A DNA stretch of 64,000 nucleotides from Notolepis coatsorum (lineage: Eukaryota > Chordata > Actinopteri > Aulopiformes > Paralepididae), in NCBI GenBank assembly GCA_963971535.1, contig OZ020598.1, positions 98,453,674 through 98,517,673 of the forward strand. The letters are read 5' to 3'. Shown one piece after another: positions 47,190 through 58,425 of this stretch; within the stretch, counting starts at the first letter, position 1, and every line of letters begins with the position of its first letter. The notes beneath the pieces are model-generated. The model ran no database searches. It was not told the DNA's origin and saw nothing but the letters and a program-made list of their open reading frames with translations. Position numbers and translations under genes: made by a program.

Positions 47190-49006
47190 GACAGAAACAT
47201 CTACCTGAGAGATAGGACTTAAACCACTCATGTGCACTCCCTGTGACACCCACCCAATCTCTGAGCCTATTTAGCAGAATGTTGTGATCCACAGTGTCAA
47301 ATGCAACACTAAGATCCAGTAGCACTAAAATGGAGCATCTACCAGAGTCGGTGGACATCATTAGATCATTGGATACTTTTAAAAGTGCAGTCTCCGTGGA
47401 GTGTTGCTTACGAAAACCCGACTGGAATTTGTCAACAATGTGGTGTTCATTTAAAATAGATATAAGCTGGTTGGCAACAATTTTTTCTAAAATCTTGGAC
47501 ATAAATGATAATTTGGAGATGGGCCGATAGTTACTTAGTAACGAGGCGTCCAGACTTGGCTTTTTTAAAAGCGGCTGAACGATTGCCTGTTTGAAGTAGG
47601 CGGGGACCTGGCCAGAGACCAAAGAGAAATTTATGATGGAAAGCAGACTGGGACCAATAGTGCTGAAAACGTCCTTTAACAGAGAGGTTGGGATGGTGTC
47701 TAATGGGCTAGAGGAGGTTTGTGTGCTTCTCACTAGCTCTGTTAGGTCGTGGAGGGAAATGGGTGAGAAGGAATTCAGAGTAGACTGACTGTTAGGAGAT
47801 AACGGTTGGATTGAGGTGGAGGGTGTAATACCTGCTCTGACATTGGCAACCTTATTTACAAAAAATTGGAGAAAATCATGACAGTCCTCAGCAGATAAAA
47901 CAGGTGTGACAGGGGTTTGTGGACTGACAATGGTATTAATGGTGTCGAATAGGACTCTGGGGTTTAGTTTGCTATATGAGATTAAGTTTGTGAAATAGGC
48001 AGCTCTCGCATCCTTAACCATACTGTTAAAATCAATTAAAAGTTGCTTAAAATTAAGACGGTGTATATTAAGCTGAGTGGACTTCCACTTTCGCTCAATA
48101 CACCGGCAATTTCGTCTAAAACGACGAATATCCTCATTGAGCCAGGGAGAGGAATTTAAAGTGCGAACAATGCAGGATTTCAGAGGAGCAACTACATCTA
48201 AAATGTCTGAGCAGTGCCGGTTAAAAGCATGAACTAAAGTATCAATGTCGCCATTAACGTTCAGAGATGGCACCGCACTGCTCTCAAAGGCTGTGGAAAA
48301 TGTATCTGCCGAGAGGTCATTTAGCATGCGCAAGCGTTTAACTCGCTTAGTGGAAATAGTGTCAGTTTTAAAAACTAAATTAAAAAGTATGCATTTGTGA
48401 TCACTTAAAATCATTTCCTCATAAACAATGTTATCTATGTCTAATCCAAGAGTAAAAACAAGATCAAGTGTGTTACCTTTGTTGTGTGTGGGGCCTGAGA
48501 CATGTTGGACAAAATTGAAGGATTCAGTGATACAAATAAAATTGGTAGCAAAATTGTCATTACAGTTATTAATATGGAAATAAAAATCTCCTAATAAAAC
48601 GATTTTTTCCAGTTTGATGATGGAGGTTAAAAAATCGCTAAAATCTGTCAAAAAAGAACTATTAAAACCAGGGGTCGATAAATTAAAATACAATAAAATG
48701 GGTCGGTGTGCCCAACTTTGGTGATTCAAAGTTCAAAGGAGCTGTGTGTAGTACTGGAGTGCACAACCCTGGAGGAAAAACAGTTCTTGTGCACCAGCGC
48801 TATGCCGCCTCCTACGCGACTGGTGGTGGCATTTGACCGGGGGGGTCTGGGGGCACAGGTAAAAGAGAAGTTTGGCGGACACAGTTCATTTAAAAATACA
48901 TATTCCTCTGACCTTTGCCATGTATCTGAGAGACAGAAAATGTCCAAATCTTTGGCTGTAATGAAATAATTTAGGATGAAAGATTTGTTAGCTATAGAAC
49001 GGGCAT
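47190..49006 (-). pseudogene. LINE ORF2: endonuclease and N-terminal half of RT
   Basis: This minus-strand CR1/L2-like ORF2 begins at the TTAA junction with LNARSIANK. Its endonuclease motifs are LDIFCLSDTW, GDFYFH (usual form GDFN) and LSDHKC. After a frame change near 48727 the frame runs on to RT motifs NYRPISKLSF, FQSGFRKQHSTETALL and LLDLSVAFDTVDH (first catalytic Asp). It ends after YLSGRCF at about 47190, before the YxDD box. The sequence is therefore 3'-truncated and inactive. Its 5' part continues beyond the element at 49011-51564. Confidence 0.88.
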
Positions 49007-49010
49007 TTAA

Positions 49011-51564
49011 CCTGTTCCACCCCAGGTGAAAATCTGCATAAAATGTATACCTAGGTAAATGGAATATTGCTCCACTTCTACAAGGGCTATTTGCATATTC
49101 TTGGTATCTAGGAACATCTATGGACCTCAATGAATGTATTCTCAGTGTCAGAAATATTGTGTCTATTACTAGGCTTGCTTAAATTATGATGAAACAAAGG
49201 AAAATATGAATTATGATTTTTCTTTTCATCTTTGACAGTGAATAAAACCATGATAATAATGACCAAACTTAAAAAACTGCCACTGAGCTCATTCAGTACC
49301 CTCTTGAGATCATGTGTACAAAAGATCTAAGGGAATTAATAAAGGGAAGATGATCAAACTGAAGGTTCTGTATATACAGTACTGAATTCTCCCATCCGGA
49401 CCAATGCAATTTGAAATATTATTATAGAATATAGAATATATGCTTATACATTACCTTATTATAGCCAATTCGCACATTTATATATATATATGTAACTGAG
49501 GGGTACAATTCCCTGACTGTATTACTAGATATGATACTTACTACCACTACCTTTGTACTTAATATTCGGCCACCCAGTACACGGCATAAATATATTATGA
49601 TGAACACTGTCACGTAGATGAAACGGATCCAACACAAATGTACGAATTAGAAATAGGTCTTTATTTCTACACAGCGATGGTGTGTAGAGCAAGCACTTAA
49701 TCAAATCAATCACATTTATGAATGGAATTAGTATGCACTTTTATGGCAAGAGTATTCGTCGGTATATCAATAGAGAATGTCCAATCTCTGAAGGCGCAGG
49801 TGGTACATATACGACCTGGAATAGTTTAAGGAATAACAGCAATGATACTTTAATGATTATATACTGGACACACTAGGGGGGGTTAATCCGGTCGCTTGTA
49901 AGCCGACAGGAGTAGGAGGGGGGGGGGGTAGAATCCGGCTGCCTCATCCGGCCAAGGGTATCCCAGGTGAACCCACTGTAGTGCCGTTCAATGCGCCGGC
50001 GATCCTTGGACCACAGATGAAAGCAGGTGGACTCTTTGTGGGCCGGCGTCGTCCGGTCCACGGAGGAGAGACGTGAAGCGACCTCGTCTTGCAGAGCGTC
50101 TCCTCACCTTGCGTCCTCTCCAGGGGGGGGGGGTTCCAACACACGGCAGTGTCGGGGGTCTTTATCCATGGAATAATCAAAGTATACAAAGCATAATCCG
50201 TGCCTGGGAAGGCGGGCTGTCGTCGGTAGAATAATCCGGTATACAGGTCCACTCGCTCGTCGGCTCTGGGGCTCCTCGGGTGCAGCTTCACGTGGGGTCA
50301 ACCACCCTGGATAAGCAGCCAGTTCTCTGCCCGAAACGATGGGGTACTGACTACGGTAGTATTCTCACCGCACGAAGCACTATATATTAACAGACTATTA
50401 TTAGCTTAATAGACTACGTCCAACTCGACGATATAGTGCCAAATATGACTATTCAAATATTAATATACACGATGTCTCAATACCGATGGTAGGCGAACTT
50501 GGCCTTACTCCCACACGTGGCGTCGCGGGGAGGCTTTACGTCTGTGACTCTATTGGAGGGTAAGAAACTGGACTGAAAAGAAAGTCCTACTTTAGTAGCG
50601 CAGTATATATACGCACTATGAACAAATAGTCCCATTAGTGGTGCGGTAGTCAGATTCCTACGCGGAACTAGGACTTGTTCGTACATGTGGAGCGGTACGT
50701 TTGAACTGGGTCTGAGGGGTATGGCAGCCTGGCACCAAGGTCTCGACCAATAGTAGAATGGAGACTATTATGGGATGTTCAGTAGGCTAGAATGGATATT
50801 CAATGCATATTGTACAAGGAATATACAAGGGATATCAGGGAATATTAGAGAATATACAAATACAATTAAATATATATATATAAATAAATATATATATTCG
50901 GTTTAATCTGGCCCTTCACAACAATATACATATAGTATCTTTCAAATGGCCGAGTTCAATTTGGATATAGTATCACCAGGCTTGCATAATAAATAACAGA
51001 TACTGATATTTACTGTAATCGACTGTACTATTTTATTTCCCCCACAGTGTAACCATTTTGAAACTAATTTCAGATCTAATTCTTCCTACATGGTACCAAT
51101 AGTGTGGAGAAACTGACTGCGTTTCAATATTTGTCAAAAACGTTACCTTTTGTAGCTTATTATCGCGAATCATAACAATTATTGATATGATTCATTCAGA
51201 ACGCTGAACTTTGAACCACCATAGTATGTGACAGGAAGTGTAGATCGGAGAAATTTCAATGCTGGAAGATAGCTAGCGATCTCCTCTACAAAAAAACTAC
51301 AATTCCCATGGTTCAACATTTCCATTTCCGGTTCCGGGTCAAAATAGACGATCGCAAATAGAAAACTTAAAATTATATAAGTACACTTTTAACCTATTGC
51401 TAAACTAACGTTTTACATTCTACATGTATTTGTGACATAGTAGTGATGTTTCTACTTGAAAACGGTTGATTTTAAAATCACAAATTATTTTCATAATTAA
51501 AAAATATGCCTATATGATAATAAGGTCAAAAGGGGTCGGTACCGACCCCGTCGAGTGGAACAGG
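49011..51564. mobile_element. TTAA-targeting (piggyBac-like) element inside LINE, holding a solo LTR
   Basis: The inverted ends CCTGTTCCAC and GTGGAACAGG are flanked by TTAA (49007-49010) and TT (51565-51566). A TTAA in the LINE sequence at this point restores the expected ORF2 start region, so the right duplication seems to have lost two bases. The outer parts match 11925-12360. Without the LTR the element is about 1.1 kb. No transposase is visible. Confidence 0.72.
49491..50923 (-). repeat. Solo BEL-type LTR, reverse orientation
   Basis: Starting TGTAACTGAG and ending TTCACAACA, it is the reverse of a TGTTGTGAAGG ... CAGTTACA LTR related to 9139-10471. A 5-bp ATATA duplication flanks it (49486-49490 and 50924-50928). 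It is 1433 bp long, with internal differences that mark a distinct subfamily. No coding remains. Confidence 0.9.
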
Positions 51565-51566
51565 TT

Positions 51567-53117
51567 GGTCCTAGTTTACAGGGTGGTTGTGACAGTGGGC
51601 ACAGATGACAGGCATTCGTGCCCCGGCAAAACCTGCCACCAGACTCCCGAGGACTACGCCGTGACCAGTGATTTATGATGACTGGGATGGGGAAGGAGGA
51701 AGAGCTGTCGAGAGGGTTCACAAAAAACATAATACCATGGTCGGATGGGAGTGCTGGGACAATTAAGTTGAGACGGTTATTAGCTACTTTGAGAGTGTTG
51801 GATGAGCAGTGATCAGCAGGACCCACAGTGGGATGCTCAACATAATGACCAAGTAAGGATTCTAGTGCAGGGTGATGCTGAGGTAAGTATCAATCAGAGT
51901 TAAAAGCAATGTGTTGGATAAAATTACATATGAGCTGTTTAATTCCCCTTGGACTGGGATGCAGCCCATCTGGTTTATAGAGGTCAAATCTTGTCCAAAA
52001 ATAATCAAAATTACTAATAAAACCATGTGCAGTTGCAATACAAAATGATTTTAGCCATTCATGGAGGCAAAAAATACTGCTAAAATGTTCAGGACTTTTT
52101 GAGGGAGCTGGGATGGGACCAGAGAACACACAGGTTCTACCCAAGCTCTGTATTGTCATTGCCAGAGAATCCAGCTGGTCACGGAGATCCACAGATTGGC
52201 CACGCATGACGTCGTTGGTACCCACGTGGATGATCAGTGTGTGAGCTGAGGGCACTGGAATCAGTTCTGAGATGTCTGAAACCTTACTGCCTGGGAGGCA
52301 GAAAGTGACAGCACCTGGGAGTTCGACATGTCTTACAATGGAGTCACCAATGATCAGCACTTCAGGTTGACCATTCCTGCAGCCCCCCCCCCCCCCCCCC
52401 CCCCCCGTAAACAGAAAGTTTGGGGTGAAGAAGAGTCTGACTGTTAGCCAAACCAGTCACCAGGGCGGTGTCTGGAGCAGTAGTTGAATGCGGTTCACCT
52501 GCGCAGGAAGACGGCCGCGAATCATCACATGTGATGTCGTCATCGCTGGCCACAGCAGTGTCCAGAGGTGCATTGTGCTGATGAGACGAAAGCTGGAGGC
52601 CGGCAGGAGAGATCCCAGAGTTGAAGACAGCAGTCGGAGAGCAGCGCCGACGGCGCTTCCCTCTGGACACAGGGGACGTCGGGGAAAACCGTCTCGTTCT
52701 CACCGAGCTGGAGAAGCTCGCTCCAGAGTAACCGGCTACAGGCTGCTCCAAAAAAGCCGGATGGACAGTCGACGCGCCTGTGGAAGCTAACTCTGTTAGC
52801 CCTTCAAGTGGAGCAAACTGGTTGTACAGCAGAAACGGGTCATTATCCACGTCTGGGAAGAACAGGGGGAGCGATACCCTTCTTCCTTTACCCTGCTTTA
52901 CTACACACGACCAAGGAAGAGGAAGCGCAGTAGAAGAGGGGTTTTCCAGGAGATCCAACCGGGAGACGAGCACAGCCTTTTGCTGGATGATGTCGTCCAG
53001 GAGGCACTCGATAGTACGGAGACCACACCTGAGACTGGATAACTTGGTTTCCACTGTGGTGAGTGTTGACATCTTGTAAGATAGCTTTTTATTCTCACCG
53101 TATAAAACAGTGTACAC
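51567..53117 (-). pseudogene. LINE ORF1 with SGNH esterase domain, frameshifted at G-run
   Basis: ORF1 starts at or before 53117. A Ser/Pro-rich N-terminal half (with a segment KLSSLRCGLRTIECLLDDI that may form a coiled coil) runs to a C-run at 52383-52406, read as poly-Gly on this strand, where the frame breaks. In another frame the esterase follows: VLIIGDSIVRHVELPG (block with the GDS nucleophile), IIHVGTNDVMRGQ and LYKPDGLHPSPRG (catalytic Asp and His block), ending at 51890. Such esterase ORF1 proteins are typical of CR1/L2 LINEs. The stretch 51567-51889 is the inter-ORF region leading to ORF2. Confidence 0.87.
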
Positions 53118-53429
53118 GATGATCCAATAGCTATCCTAGCCACCAGGCTAAAGGCAAGCCAGGTTAGCATTAGCCGGTAGCGTTTAGCTGTAGCTATGAC
53201 AACAACAACAAGTTTAGATCACGACAAGTCGGAGTCACATAAAACCAACAGCATAAACGATAAAAGCAATAAAGTCACAATGATCAGTTAAGATCAATGG
53301 CTAAAAATGTTTTAAAAAAATAACGTAAAAGAAAACAGCCAAGGAAGTTTGGAAGACAGATCCTCACAAAACACGTCTGTTCACGTCGAGGGGTTCACTT
53401 GTTTTTAGTGTGACGAAGGGACAGGTACA

Positions 53430-53830
53430 GCACGAGGAGATGACGCAGCAAGTAATACAAGCTAGCTTGGAGTTGGACCGCAGCGAGGCCTGGCCGGAGA
53501 AGGAGCTGCAAGCTAACACGGAAGCTACCACGAGGAATATGACGCAGCAAGCGATACAAGCTAGCGGGGCGTTGGACCGCAGCGAGGCCTGGCTGGAGAA
53601 GAAGCTGCAAGCTAACATGGAAGTTAACACAGTGAAAATGAAGCAGCAAGGGATACAAGCTAACGGGACGTTGGACCGCAGCGAGGCCTGGTTGGAGAAG
53701 GAGCTGCAAGCTAACAAGGAAGCTAACACGATGAAAATGAAGCAGCAAGGGATACAAGCTAGCGTGACGTGGGGCCACAGCGAGGCCTGGTTGGAGAGGG
53801 AGCTGCAAGCTAACATGGCCAACACACGGA
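53430..53830 (-). repeat. 99-bp tandem repeat in LINE 5' region
   Basis: The core CAGCGAGGCCTGG recurs near 53481, 53580, 53679 and 53778, exactly 99 bp apart, giving four units. Because 99 is a multiple of three, long open frames arise on both strands. They are unlikely to be genes. The position upstream of ORF1 suggests promoter monomers of the LINE. Confidence 0.85.
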
Positions 53831-54149
53831 ATGGACTCGAGGCAAAGCGGGGTATTCGGAGGAACATGGAGGCTGGATCGGGAGAGGGGAAACGGACGGC
53901 CCCCGGGGGAGGGACAGGGAGACGCTGGATACAATCGGACCAACCAGGACTCGGGCACCGAGGTCGGCCGGACCATCCGCACACGAGATGCAGGCGCGGA
54001 GCCCGCCCGGGCCGGCCAAGATACGAACACCAACCGGGATCCGAGCACCAAGATCAACCGGACCAGCCAGAACTCTAATAACGAAGTCTCACACACCAAG
54101 CAGGACTCGAGCACTGAGGTCATACACACCGACCAAGATTCAATATCAC

Positions 54150-54380
54150 ATATCGCTGCTGTCGGGACAAAACCTCATTGAATTTTTTTTTATTATATAA
54201 ATCAACTCCGTAGATCATCCTCCATATGTGTGTGTGGGTTTTACAAAGTTTAAACAATGGGAAAGCATTAAACCGATCATCTCTTAACTCTATTCACCCT
54301 CAAATCTGTGTTAGTTTTTTTCATCTGCTGAAAAGTTGGGTTTTTGGAGTTATGAGGTTTTGTCCCGACAGCAGCGATAT
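54150..54380. mobile_element. Short MITE with 29-bp perfect inverted ends
   Basis: ATATCGCTGCTGTCGGGACA and the following nine bases (54150-54178) recur inverted at 54352-54380. At 231 bp with a TA at each outer edge, a Tc1/mariner-type MITE is the simplest reading. Confidence 0.65.
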
Positions 54381-54840
54381 GCATATTATTTGATAGTGAA
54401 TGGAGGTTATGGTTCGAGACACACTGCGGATAATACACAGACCACTGGGAGTACAGACAAGGTAAACACATTAGTTGGGGAAATTGGGACTTGATTCGGG
54501 ACATATAATACAAATAATACGTACTAGACTAAACTGTAGACACAATCACACATGACACACAGCTAAGAGGACGGGGAACATGGGGAATCACATTCGGAGA
54601 CCTGACCGGGAGCTCTGAAAATGTACTATCATATGAAAGAGAGAAATTCAAATAAAATGTTGGACAATAATAGGGACATTGGAGAATCCCCACAGGGGAT
54701 ATCTCCGTCGTTATAGGAGGGGCCCTCTCCAGGAGAGCCTTACCCCTCCAACCCGCCAACAGGGTTTAAAAGAATTACCTGGGAAGTGCCAATTGTCTTT
54801 AGTCTTCTTTTATATTATTTCTTCAGAGTTATGTTAGAAT
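54381..54840. other. Non-coding stretch, nothing identified
   Basis: No gene, terminal repeat or simple-sequence tract is supported here. Confidence 0.4.
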
Positions 54841-54905
54841 TAGGGATGTCCAATATTATCGGCCGACCGATATTATCGGCCGATATCGGCATTAAAATGT
54901 GATAT

Positions 54906-56208
54906 TATCCCTGTACCCAAAAAATCCAAGCCTGCTTGCCTCAACGACTACCGCCCTGTAGCTCTCACCTCCATAGCCATGAAGTGCTTTGAGAAGCTAG
55001 TAAAGGGCTACATCTGCTCCTCCCTCCCCATCAACATGGACCCCCTGCAATTTGCATACCGCCCCAACAGGTCCACGGAGGACGCCATAGCCCATGTGCT
55101 GCACACAGCAGCATCACACCTGGACAAGAGGAAGGGGAACTATGTGAGAATGCTATTCATCGACTACAGCTCGGCATTCAATACCATAGTCCCCTCCAAA
55201 CTCATAGCCAAGCTCAGGGACCTGGGCTTGAACTATGACCTCTGCCAGTGGGTCTTGGACTTCCTGACGGGCAGACCCCAGGTGGTGAGAGCAGGCAACT
55301 GCACCTCCTCATCCATCACCCTCAACATAGGGGCCCCCCAGGGCTGTGTTCTGAGTCCCCTCCTCTACTCCCTGTACACACACGACTGTGTGGCTCAGCG
55401 GAGTAGCAACACAATCATCAAATTTGCTGACGACACAGTGGTGGTGGGCCTGATCTCTGCCAACGACGAGAGGGCCTACCTGGAAGAGGTCAAGGTCCTG
55501 GCGGGATGGTGCCAGGAAAACAGCCTCTCCCTGAACGTCAGCAAAACAAAGGAGATGATTGTGGACTTCAGGAGGTCGGGGGTCAAGGACTACAGCCCCC
55601 TCAGCATCGACGGGGCACCGGTTGAGAGAGTCAACAGCTTTAAGTACCTCGGAGCCTACATATCCGAGGACTTGACATGGACCACACACATTGACAGTGT
55701 TGTGAAGAAGGCACGACAACGCCTCTACTTCCTCAGGCGCCTAAGGAAGTTCCAAGTCAGTCAGAAGATCCTTAAGAACTTCTACTCATGTACAATAGAG
55801 AGCATCCTGACTGGCAACATCACCTCCTGGTTTGGGAATAGCACTGCACAAGACCGAAGCAGACTACAAAGAGTGACACGTTCAGCCGAACGCACAATTG
55901 GAGGGGGGCTCCCCACCCTCCAGAACATTTACAACAAGCGGTGCAGGGGCAAAGCTAAGAGAATCATTAAAGACTCCAGTCACCCGAACAACTGCCTCTT
56001 TGAACTGCTGCGGTCAGGCAAGCGATACCGGAGTCTCAAGGCGAGCACAGAGACTCAGAAGAAGCTTCTATCCCCAGGCCATCAGGCTGCTCAACGAACA
56101 ATGAACACTACACAACAACAACCATCAAACGTACATAGCACACACATCCACATGCACACACTCACTTTAAACAAACACACTGTAGCACCCACTCCCCACA
56201 CTTTATAG
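54906..56208 (+). CDS. LINE ORF2 fragment: reverse transcriptase and C-terminal domain
   Basis: One uninterrupted frame of about 430 codons encodes an RT that copies LINE RNA at the insertion site. Motifs are in order: [44 protein letters not shown] (first catalytic Asp), [23 protein letters not shown] (catalytic pair) and [12 protein letters not shown]. The C-terminal domain follows: [16 protein letters not shown] and [18 protein letters not shown]. The N-terminal endonuclease is missing and there is no native start, so the copy is dead on arrival. Its open frame makes it among the younger insertions here. The last 40-50 codons run into 3' UTR by read-through of a changed frame. Confidence 0.9.
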
Positions 56209-56605
56209 CACACACTCACTTTAAACAAACACACTGTAGCACCCACTCCCCACACTTTATATTTATTGATGAAGGATTGCACTACAACTCGTACACCTTA
56301 CTGTAAATTGTACCTAAATTGTACCTCATCCCATTTCTGCTTTGCACTATATAGTATTGTACATTAGTACACTGCATAGTATTGTATATTATATGGTAAC
56401 TCAGTTACGTCTATTCTGCATCGAACATTGTACATATGTCTATACTGAACACTGTGACCTCATTTTCTACTTCTAATTTACATGCTATACTATGTTATTT
56501 GATACTATCTTGTCTAGCACAGTCTCTGGAGCGTAACAGTAAGAAGCATTTTGTATGAAAGTATTCTGTACTTCTGTATGACAACTATTAAAGAAACTTG
56601 AAACT
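54906..56605 (+). mobile_element. 5'-truncated LINE (CR1/L2/Rex-like) with 6-bp target duplication
   Basis: The copy starts within RT at the sequence coding IPVPKKSK and ends in TTAAAGAAACTTGAAACT. TGATAT flanks both sides (54900-54905 and 56606-56611). The 3' UTR (56106-56605) contains a 53-bp tandem duplication around ACACACTGTAGCACCCACTC and is shared with 25596-26065. Confidence 0.87.
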
Positions 56606-56639
56606 TGATATCGGATATATATATATTTTTTTTTACTTT

Positions 56640-56830
56640 GAATGGAGTTTACTGTTAGCTGGAATCTATACGTGTAGCCTGTAGCTTGGAATACCTTTTG
56701 CGACGCCGAATTCACTATGTAGTAAAGGAATATATCATCAGCCAATGGACATATCGATCTACCAGATGGCGATCGATAACTGGGAAATCCTTTTGGGGAT
56801 CCAACCGGCCCACGGTAAGATATATATATT
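56640..56830. mobile_element. piggyBac family-4 internal remnant
   Basis: CAGCCAATGGACATATCGAT and its surroundings align with 63424-63620 of the element at the window end. No TTAA ends are seen. Confidence 0.6.
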
Positions 56831-56929
56831 TTTTTTTAAACAAATTATTTTATTAACATTTATAGACAAACAACACTTACATAATACCTACAATGACATC
56901 AACAACACGACAGTACATCCACATGGGCC

Positions 56930-57420
56930 CCTTGAATTCGGCCGCACTCAGCCTCCAGAAACAGGGTTCCCCCACATCCCAGGGCCGTCCCACGCGGGGC
57001 CGAGCACTCAGCGACACGGGTACCTTGAATTTGATTGGGCCAGGCCCAGCAGAGGTTCGAGGGGTGGCACTCCCCCCCACCGAGCCAAGCCCGCTACCTC
57101 CCATGTCTCCAAGCACCCCACCCCACGGCCGATGAACCCACAACATCCAAGACCCCCCCCTCCCGGACCAAACCGCGGAAACGATGGTCCCCTCCCCCGA
57201 CACCCCCCCCCTGAGTTAAGCCCATTGGAGCCCCCGATATCCCAGGCCGCTGCGCTCGCAGCCGGGCCCCCAGCGACACGGGTCCATTGAATCAATTGGG
57301 CCAGGCCCAGTAGAGGAAAGGATAGGGGACTCCCCCCCACCGAGCCAAGCCCGCTATTTCCCATGCCCCTGAGAGCCCCACCCCCACCGACCCCCCAACA
57401 CACAGGGCCCCGCCGGGTAA
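56930..57420. repeat. GC-rich imperfect tandem repeat, about 270-bp spacing
   Basis: The phrase TTGGGCCAGGCCCAG with flanks GCGACACGGGT and CCGAGCCAAGCCCGCT occurs at about 57012-57095 and again at about 57272-57352. The proline-rich open frames across it (for example 56745-57290) look like repeat artefacts. Confidence 0.65.
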
Positions 57421-57424
57421 AGCC

Positions 57425-57612
57425 CAGTATGTATATATTCTCTCCCCACCGTATGTATATTTCTCTCCCACCCACCCACAGTCTCCTCCCCACCGTATGT
57501 ATATTTCTCTCCCACCCACCCACGCCCTCCTAATGTACAGTCTCCTCCCCACCGTATGTATATATTCTCTCCCCACCGTATGTATATTTCTCTCCCACCC
57601 ACCCACCCCCTC
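57425..57612. repeat. Minisatellite of CTCCCCACCGTATGTATATT type
   Basis: Five CCCCACCGTATGTATAT blocks alternate with TTCTCTCCCACCCACCCAC. The complementary form occurs at 23886-24000, so this is a dispersed repeat and not a single local expansion. Confidence 0.85.
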
Positions 57613-57822
57613 CTAAGCGTCACTATACTCATAGAACACGGTTATATTCATAACCTACTGTTCTATGTCGTATAAGCTCTCGCTCAGCGTCTACTGCACA
57701 ACGGGAGCTGAGCGGGAGCTGATGCTCGACAAATGTACCCCACTGAGGCCCCCCACAACCATCAGAACCGGGGAGGACCGAGCCCCGCGACCCTCCCTAA
57801 TGGAGAGATACCCTCCCTCATA
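57613..57822. mobile_element. DIRS fragment D, B-type internal complementary region
   Basis: GCGTCACTATACTCATAGAA through GGAGAGATACCCTCCCT matches 36692-36890 of element B almost base for base. Both sides are cut. The left abuts a minisatellite and the right abuts the 3' side of a LINE. Confidence 0.85.
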
Positions 57823-58330
57823 GATGTGAAGTTCTGTGTATTGTGATTGTGATTAATGTGTTGTCTTGTTTCATGTAAATAATAATAAAAAAAAAATTAT
57901 CAAAAAGAAATGGTAAATAAGACGCTCTGATTGGGCATTTCCCATTTTCACACTGAAATCTTTCTGTTAAATAGTTTTGAAACCAACTGCAAGCACCTGT
58001 ATCAAAGCCAACACTCTTTAATCTTTGTAATAGGAGACGGTGGTCAACAGTATCAAACGCCTTTGACAAATCTACAAACAAACAATGTAATTTATAACGA
58101 AGGTTATTCTATAACCCTAGTTATATGAGTATAGCGAGCGCTCTGCTCTATTGGAACTATCCCTTTAATCATACTATCAATGAAAAAACGTTCTCCACAT
58201 GTACAAACCTACTCACCTCTGCCTGGCCACACCCACATCCGCTCCTATATAAGCGGGGTCGTGGCCACACAATCAGCTCCTTCCCAAGTCTTTCACCAAA
58301 AGGGAAGACCGTGGGGTCCTCAGTGAGTCA

Positions 58331-58425
58331 GAGCAGAGCGCTCGCTATACTCATATAACTAGGGTTATATAATAACCTTCGTTATAAATCGTATAGCTTT
58401 ACGTTCTGCTCTGTTGGAACACAGG
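58331..58425. repeat. DIRS internal complementary region (element C)
   Basis: GAGCAGAGCGCTCGCTATAC ... CCTTCGTTATA is complementary to the left end at 58093-58150. The adjoining CGTATAGCTTTACG ... TGTTGGAAC is complementary to the right end at 61332-61363. They meet at AAT, the complement of the ATT at both outer ends. Confidence 0.88.

Larger units (their letters stand above)
54841..56635. mobile_element. hAT-like element end, interrupted by a LINE
   Basis: It begins TAGGGATGTCCAATATTATC with repeated CGGCCGATA subterminal motifs. A LINE is inserted at TGATAT, and the AT-rich hAT sequence continues at 56612 for a short distance. The right terminus was not found and the inner boundary is approximate. 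Confidence 0.65.

Noticed and set aside
53395-54129. Long open frames on both strands (244 and 222 codons)
   Set aside because: The 99-bp repeat unit is divisible by three and so keeps frames open in parallel on both strands; no domain is seen.
56745-57290. 181-codon Pro-rich plus ORF and overlapping Gly-rich minus ORFs
   Set aside because: Low-complexity GC-rich tandem sequence; no conserved motif.
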